Part shown: piece by piece, positions 60,293-64,000 of the stretch
Layout of the letters: every line of letters begins with the position of its first letter
Numbering within the stretch: the first letter of the stretch is position 1
Source of the DNA: Saccharothrix luteola
Lineage (GTDB): Bacteria > Actinomycetota > Actinomycetes > Mycobacteriales > Pseudonocardiaceae
NCBI RefSeq assembly: GCF_020859565.1
Contig: NZ_JAJHUO010000017.1
Location: 124,001-188,000, forward strand
Reading direction: 5' to 3'
Length of the DNA: 64,000 bases
The notes under the pieces: generated by a model
Databases searched by the model: none
What the model saw: only the letters and a program-made list of their open reading frames with translations
What the model was told of the DNA's origin: nothing
Made by a program: the position numbers and the translations under genes

Positions 60293-60877
60293 GGACAGGC
60301 GGGCGGCCGGTGGGAGGGTGGCCGCGGAGGCGGTCGGCCAGGCCAGCGGGTCGGGGCCCAGGTCCCACAGCTCGGCCACCTGGAGGGCGCACCACGGGGA
60401 GACGGGACGGGCGCCGGCCAGGACGGCCGGGGCGAACTCGTCCCACGGCGCCCACTCGAACGAGTCGACCTCGTCCGGGTTCGGCTCCGGGTCGCCGGCG
60501 ACCAGGCCCCGGAACACCGGGCACATCTCGTTCTCCGTGACCCCGTTCTCCATCACCGCCCGGTAGCGGAACGCGGGCAGCACCAGGTCGAGGGTGACGT
60601 CGGCCAGGCCGAGCTCGTCCGCGAGCCGCCGCGACACGGCCGACGCCATCGGCTCGTCGGGCGCCGGGTGGCCGCAGCACGAGTTGGTCCACACACCCGG
60701 CCACGTCTTCTTGTGCAGGGCGCGCCGGGTCAGCAGCAGCCTGCCCGCCGCGTCGAACAGGTACGACGAGAACGCCAGGTGCAGCGGGGTGGACGCGTGA
60801 TGCACGGAAGCCTTGTCGGCCACGCCGATCCCGGCACCGGACTCGTCCAGGAGCACGACTTGTTCCACGGCGCCCAC
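60290..60877 (-). CDS. idi: Isopentenyl-diphosphate delta-isomerase (type I)
   Basis: A 195-residue Nudix-fold isomerase interconverting IPP and DMAPP for isoprenoid synthesis. Seen are VHHASTPLHLAFSSYLFDAAGRLLLTRRALHKKTWPGVWTNS, the catalytic cysteine in NSCCGHP, the metal-binding Nudix-like helix AVSRRLADELGL, and the catalytic glutamate region ENGVTENEMCPVFRG. Length is normal. GTG start. It is followed by repeat copy C. No other mevalonate or MEP gene is nearby. Confidence 0.96.
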   Translation of the reverse strand: MGAVEQVVLLDESGAGIGVADKASVHHASTPLHLAFSSYLFDAAGRLLLTRRALHKKTWPGVWTNSCCGHPAPDEPMASAVSRRLADELGLADVTLDLVLPAFRYRAVMENGVTENEMCPVFRGLVAGDPEPNPDEVDSFEWAPWDEFAPAVLAGARPVSPWCALQVAELWDLGPDPLAWPTASAATLPPAARLS

Positions 60878-60948
60878 CCTGCCACACCCGCGATCACCGC
60901 GCGCCGGCGAGCACCCCGGGGTCGCCCGAACGCGCCGCGCGGCGCGGC

Positions 60949-62022
60949 TCAGGTCTCCTTGCAGAACTCGCCGATGGGGATGCCGACGTGCCGCTGCTCG
61001 GTCGCGATGTAGCCGAGCAGCTCGTCACCGCGCTGCAGCTCGGTGACGTTGCGGACCTTCCCGCCGGGCCCGAGCACCCGCACGTGCCAGTCGTCCTGCA
61101 CGGTCAGGCTCACCTCGACGCCCTCGGGCGAGTGCGCGGTGATGGTCAGGATCGGCCGTGATTCGAGCTTGGCCCGGCCGACGGTGAGCTTGCGGGTGCG
61201 GCCCTCGGAGTTGACGGCGAGCACCGTGCTGCCCGACCGCAGTTCCGACAGGTAGTTGGTGCGGTTGTCCGGGCCGAGCACGTAGGAGTGCAGTGCGCCC
61301 GCGTTGACCCGGAACGGCCGGGTCGGCATGTAGGGCAGCGGGTGGGTCTCGCTGCAGCACAGGATGAAACCGGAGGAGAACGAGCCGACGAGGATGCCCT
61401 CGTCCTCCTGGAAGTGCGACGCGGTGTCCACGCAGACGCGGTCGCCGAGGCCGTTGTGGGTGATGCCCTCGACGGTGAGCGTGGTGAGGTTCAGCGGCGG
61501 CGTGGTCGCCTCCAGCAGCCGGGCCAGCTTGAACACGTCGTTGGCGTCACGGGGGGCCATGAGCACGCCGTCCGAGCCGTGCTCCAGCACGTCGAGCACG
61601 ATCGCGGCCTCTTCGAGGTCGGCGACGACGGTGACCAGCTTGCCGGGCGCGCCGTCGGCGGCGGCGATGACGATCTCCAGCGGGATCTTCGTCGGATCGG
61701 TGAACGCGACCACGGTGTGCCCGAGCCGCACCGCCGCGGCGCACGCGAGCTTGAGCGTGCGGTCGTCGCGGACCTGCACGAACGCCGCGTCGGTGGTGAG
61801 CCGGTCCAGCGCGTCCTGGTCGTCGACGACGACGGTGACCAGGTGCGGGCCGTCGACCGGCGCGTCGGCGACGAGCACCCGGGTGATCGTGGGCGGCAGC
61901 GTGTCCAGCAGCGCCGGGTCGTCGGAGACGACGCCGGCGAGGCGGGCGTGCACGGCGGCGTCCACGACGGCTTCGCGGTGCGCTTCGGGGACGGGTCGGA
62001 GGTCGATCCAGGCGAACTTCAA
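60949..62022 (-). CDS. 3-dehydroquinate synthase II family protein (GriH-like)
   Basis: A 357-residue protein of the archaeal-type dehydroquinate synthase II family (MKFAWIDLRPVPEAHREAVV, GSFSSGFILCCSETHPLPYMPTRPFRVNAGALHSYV). In actinobacteria such genes next to a DhnA-type aldolase, as here, form 3-amino-4-hydroxybenzoate as GriH does in grixazone synthesis, rather than dehydroquinate. The start is TTG with GGAG six bases upstream. The aldolase gene is 85 bp upstream on the same strand. It may belong to a secondary-metabolite cluster reaching beyond the window. Confidence 0.88.
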   Translation of the reverse strand: MKFAWIDLRPVPEAHREAVVDAAVHARLAGVVSDDPALLDTLPPTITRVLVADAPVDGPHLVTVVVDDQDALDRLTTDAAFVQVRDDRTLKLACAAAVRLGHTVVAFTDPTKIPLEIVIAAADGAPGKLVTVVADLEEAAIVLDVLEHGSDGVLMAPRDANDVFKLARLLEATTPPLNLTTLTVEGITHNGLGDRVCVDTASHFQEDEGILVGSFSSGFILCCSETHPLPYMPTRPFRVNAGALHSYVLGPDNRTNYLSELRSGSTVLAVNSEGRTRKLTVGRAKLESRPILTITAHSPEGVEVSLTVQDDWHVRVLGPGGKVRNVTELQRGDELLGYIATEQRHVGIPIGEFCKET

Positions 62023-62107
62023 CGGTTCTCCAAGGGGTGAGAGCCCGATCGGCGTGCGGACGGGCCGCCGCCGGTCGGATGACCGGCGGCGGCCGTTGGC
62101 GACAAGC

Positions 62108-62905
62108 TCATGACGTGGCCACGACGCCCGTCATGGCGCGGACCAGGTCCGCTTCGGTGTCGTCGTGGACGATCGAGGCCAGTTCCGCGACCAGCGACAT
62201 GGGCGCGGGCGCGGTGAACACGCGGCGGCCGACGGCGAGACCCGCGCAGCCGACCGCCATCGCGGTGCGGGCGTGGTCGACCACGCTGCCGCCGGTGGCG
62301 GGGCCGCCCGCGACCAGCACCGGGATCGGGCAGCTGGCGATCACGTCGGCCATCCGCTGGGCGGGCCGCGCGAGGTTGGTCTTGACGATGTCCGCGCCGA
62401 GGTCGACCGCGATGTTGACCACGTGCGCGAGCAGCGCGGGGTCGTTCGGGTCGGCGATGCGCGGCCCGCGCGGGTAGACCATGGCGATCAGCGGCACGTT
62501 CCACTCGTCGCACGCCTTGGCGACCACGCCGAGGTCGGCGAGCTGCCGCTCCTCGGTGTCCGAGCCGATGTTGACGTGCACGCTCACCGCGTCGGCGCCC
62601 AGCCGCAGCGCCTCGTCGACGTCGCCGACGATGACCTTGGCGTTGGTGTCGGCGGCGTGCGCGGTGCCGGCGCTGAGGTGGACGACCAGCGCGCAGCCCC
62701 CGAGCACGTCCGGGTCGATCGTGCGCACCCGTCCTTTGTGGACGATGATGGCGTCGGCGCCGCCGACGACGACCGAGTCGATGAGCTCGTGCCACCGGTC
62801 GCGCGGCACCACCGGACCGTCCGAGACGCTGTGGTCGAGCGGGACGAAGAGGTACCTGTCGTCGCGCGGACGGGAAAGGCGGCGCAGTCTCAGCGCTTTC
62901 GCCAT
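62108..62905 (-). CDS. DhnA/FbaB-type class I aldolase (GriI-like)
   Basis: A 265-residue class I aldolase of the DhnA family: YLFVPLDHSVSDGPVV, ADAIIVHKGRVRTID, VSVHVNIGSDTEERQLADLG, PLIAMVYPRGPRI, GADIVKTNLARP with the likely Schiff-base lysine, and VAGGPATGGSV. With the following DHQ-synthase-II-like gene it matches GriI, which joins aspartate semialdehyde and dihydroxyacetone phosphate on the way to 3-amino-4-hydroxybenzoate. ATG 62905 has GGAGGT nine bases upstream. It is divergent from a LysR-type gene. Confidence 0.9.
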   Translation of the reverse strand: MAKALRLRRLSRPRDDRYLFVPLDHSVSDGPVVPRDRWHELIDSVVVGGADAIIVHKGRVRTIDPDVLGGCALVVHLSAGTAHAADTNAKVIVGDVDEALRLGADAVSVHVNIGSDTEERQLADLGVVAKACDEWNVPLIAMVYPRGPRIADPNDPALLAHVVNIAVDLGADIVKTNLARPAQRMADVIASCPIPVLVAGGPATGGSVVDHARTAMAVGCAGLAVGRRVFTAPAPMSLVAELASIVHDDTEADLVRAMTGVVATS

Positions 62906-62991
62906 GTCGCTCACACCTCCCCGGTGTGCGGTGCCGGTCTTGCCAGCAGGGTGGTGGACCCGGCGAGCGCGGCGGGAGGTGTGAGGTGGCG

Positions 62992-63007
62992 ATAACTCCT
63001 CAGTTAT
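62992..63007. promoter_or_regulatory. LysR-type box between aldolase and LysR genes
   Basis: ATAACT-CCTC-AGTTAT is a perfect 6-bp inverted repeat containing the T-N11-A signature of LysR-type sites. It stands out as AT-rich inside a GC-rich 206-bp divergent gap, 87 bp from the aldolase start. The adjacent LysR protein probably binds it and controls the aldolase/synthase pair. Confidence 0.75.
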
Positions 63008-63111
63008 GCACCTGTTGGAGCAACGGGAGGGGAACATCGGGACGCGGAGCCGTCACCCGACCGGCACGCGCGATCGGTGTCCGGTTCGTCTCGTTGCCCT
63101 AGGCTGCCGCA

Positions 63112-64000
63112 GTGAACATGGAGCTCAGGCACCTCCACGTCGTGCTGACCGTGGCGGAAGCGGGCAGCATCAGCCGAGCCGCCTCACTGCTGAAGATCGC
63201 GCAGGCCGGTTTGACCGCGCAGTTGCGGCGCATCGAGCGTGGCTTCGGTGGTCCGTTGTTCCTGCGGCGCACGGACGGCGTCGAACTGACCGAACTCGGC
63301 CGCCACGTCGTGCTGCGATCCCGTGACCTGGTGGAACGGTTCGACGACCTGCTGGTCACCGCGCGCAAGCTCGCCGCGGAGAGCGACGTGACGGGCATCC
63401 GGCTCGGCGGGGTGGCCGGTTCGCCGACGCCGTTGCTGGTCGGCGTGGTGCGCTCGCTGCTGCCGACGCACCAGCAGACCACCCACATCGAACGCACCAG
63501 CGACGCCGTGCTCGACCTGGTGCGGACCGGGAAGTTGGACCTCGCGCTGGTCACGGAGTTCCCCCAGAGTCCACTGCGGATCCCCGAACAGGCCGACTGC
63601 CGGACCGTCGTGGCGGAACCGATGCTGGTCGGGATCGCGGCGGGGCACCGGTTGTCGGCGCGAAACGAGATTCGGCTGTCCGAACTGGCCGACGAGGAGT
63701 GGGCGGTGCCCGACGAGAGCTACGGCGGCGGGCGGTTGAACCTCCACCTCGCGTGCGAGGCGGCCGGGTTCACGCCGCGCTGCGCGCATTTCGGGGTCGA
63801 TCCGGCGTCGGCGGCGGAACTGGTGCGTTCCGGCCACACCGTGGCGTGCTTCTTCCCGACCGGGCACGACCTGCCCGGTGTGCTGCTGAAACCGATCGTG
63901 GGCAATCCGGTGCACCGGCGGGTCACGGTGGTGTGGCGGCGCGATTGCGGGGCGGCCGAGCACGTCGACGAGCTCCACGCGGCGCTGCTGCGCGCCTACC
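63112..64000 (+). CDS. LysR-family regulator (runs off the window)
   Basis: At least 296 residues, lacking only the extreme C-terminus. The winged helix is MELRHLHVVLTVAEAGSISRAASLLKIAQAGLTAQLRRIERGFGGPLFLRR; the effector domain follows (IRLGGVAGSPTPLLVGVV, LDLALVTEFP, MLVGIAAGHRLS). The start is GTG 63112 or ATG 63118 two codons later; no ribosome site is seen, so the message may be leaderless. It is divergent from the GriI-like aldolase gene and likely governs it. Confidence 0.9.
   Translation, partial: MNMELRHLHVVLTVAEAGSISRAASLLKIAQAGLTAQLRRIERGFGGPLFLRRTDGVELTELGRHVVLRSRDLVERFDDLLVTARKLAAESDVTGIRLGGVAGSPTPLLVGVVRSLLPTHQQTTHIERTSDAVLDLVRTGKLDLALVTEFPQSPLRIPEQADCRTVVAEPMLVGIAAGHRLSARNEIRLSELADEEWAVPDESYGGGRLNLHLACEAAGFTPRCAHFGVDPASAAELVRSGHTVACFFPTGHDLPGVLLKPIVGNPVHRRVTVVWRRDCGAAEHVDELHAALLRAY

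Overview
The window looks like chromosome of a very GC-rich actinobacterium, most likely of the Pseudonocardiales (Saccharothrix, Lentzea or Actinosynnema type). This rests on gene content and style: WXG100/EspG-like type VII secretion genes, an AfsR/SARP regulator, a CebR-type box, DtxR/IdeR-type iron boxes, many GTG starts and many ATGA/GTGA overlaps. No genus is proven. I recognised no rRNA, tRNA, CRISPR array, prophage or complete insertion sequence.

Left part (1-14.7 kb). An alaS operon with two small membrane proteins runs off the left edge. A five-gene NRPS-independent siderophore operon (2306-8996) sits behind an iron box. Its order is decarboxylase, NIS synthetase, acyltransferase, N-hydroxylase, NIS synthetase, as in rhizobactin 1021, but there is no diaminobutyrate aminotransferase, so a cadaverine-based (arthrobactin-like) product is plausible. 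Next comes a decayed stretch: a methyltransferase gene with an in-frame TAG and a multiply frameshifted membrane-protein gene. Then follow rarA and a four-gene set with two peptidoglycan hydrolases carrying WXG100-like helical parts plus two YbaB-like proteins.

14.8-30 kb. An EspG-like gene and a five-gene minus-strand operon of WXG100/PPE-like proteins suggest a type VII secretion accessory locus. A P-loop kinase, an SRPBCC protein and an MFS exporter follow. A cellulose-active LPMO lies behind a perfect CebR box. It converges on a cobalt/nickel ECF transporter operon (cbiM, cbiN and a fused cbiQ-cbiO). Then come an epoxide hydrolase, a DUF2306 membrane protein, an SDR and an acyl-CoA-dehydrogenase-like flavoprotein.

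30-47.6 kb. A Ski2-like helicase, an AfsR-type regulator, and a translationally coupled operon of LytTR response regulator, DUF485 protein, sodium/solute symporter and LytS-like kinase. Next is a 963-residue protein combining a nucleotide-cyclase-like domain, two TIR-like domains, a P-loop ATPase and a C-terminal TIR domain. It is the best candidate here for an undescribed signalling or defence protein. A metallophosphoesterase, phosphopantetheinyl transferase and GCS2-type ligase follow.

47.6-64 kb. A Sel1-repeat protein, a secreted GH5 enzyme, an orphan small gene with its own iron box, a TetR-fadD divergent pair, a TetR-SnoaL divergent pair around a 23-bp perfect palindrome, and a LacI regulator near a GH16/DUF1996 secreted operon whose promoter is flanked by two palindromes 88 bp apart. 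The right end carries idi, and a pair resembling griI/griH (3-amino-4-hydroxybenzoate synthesis) divergent from a LysR gene.

A family of palindromic intergenic repeats, starting TGAGCGTTGAA(C/T)TCGGGG, occurs three times (14723, 35708, 60127). At four gene ends its terminus supplies the stop codon. A run of 56 G near 56.9 kb is suspicious as an assembly problem.
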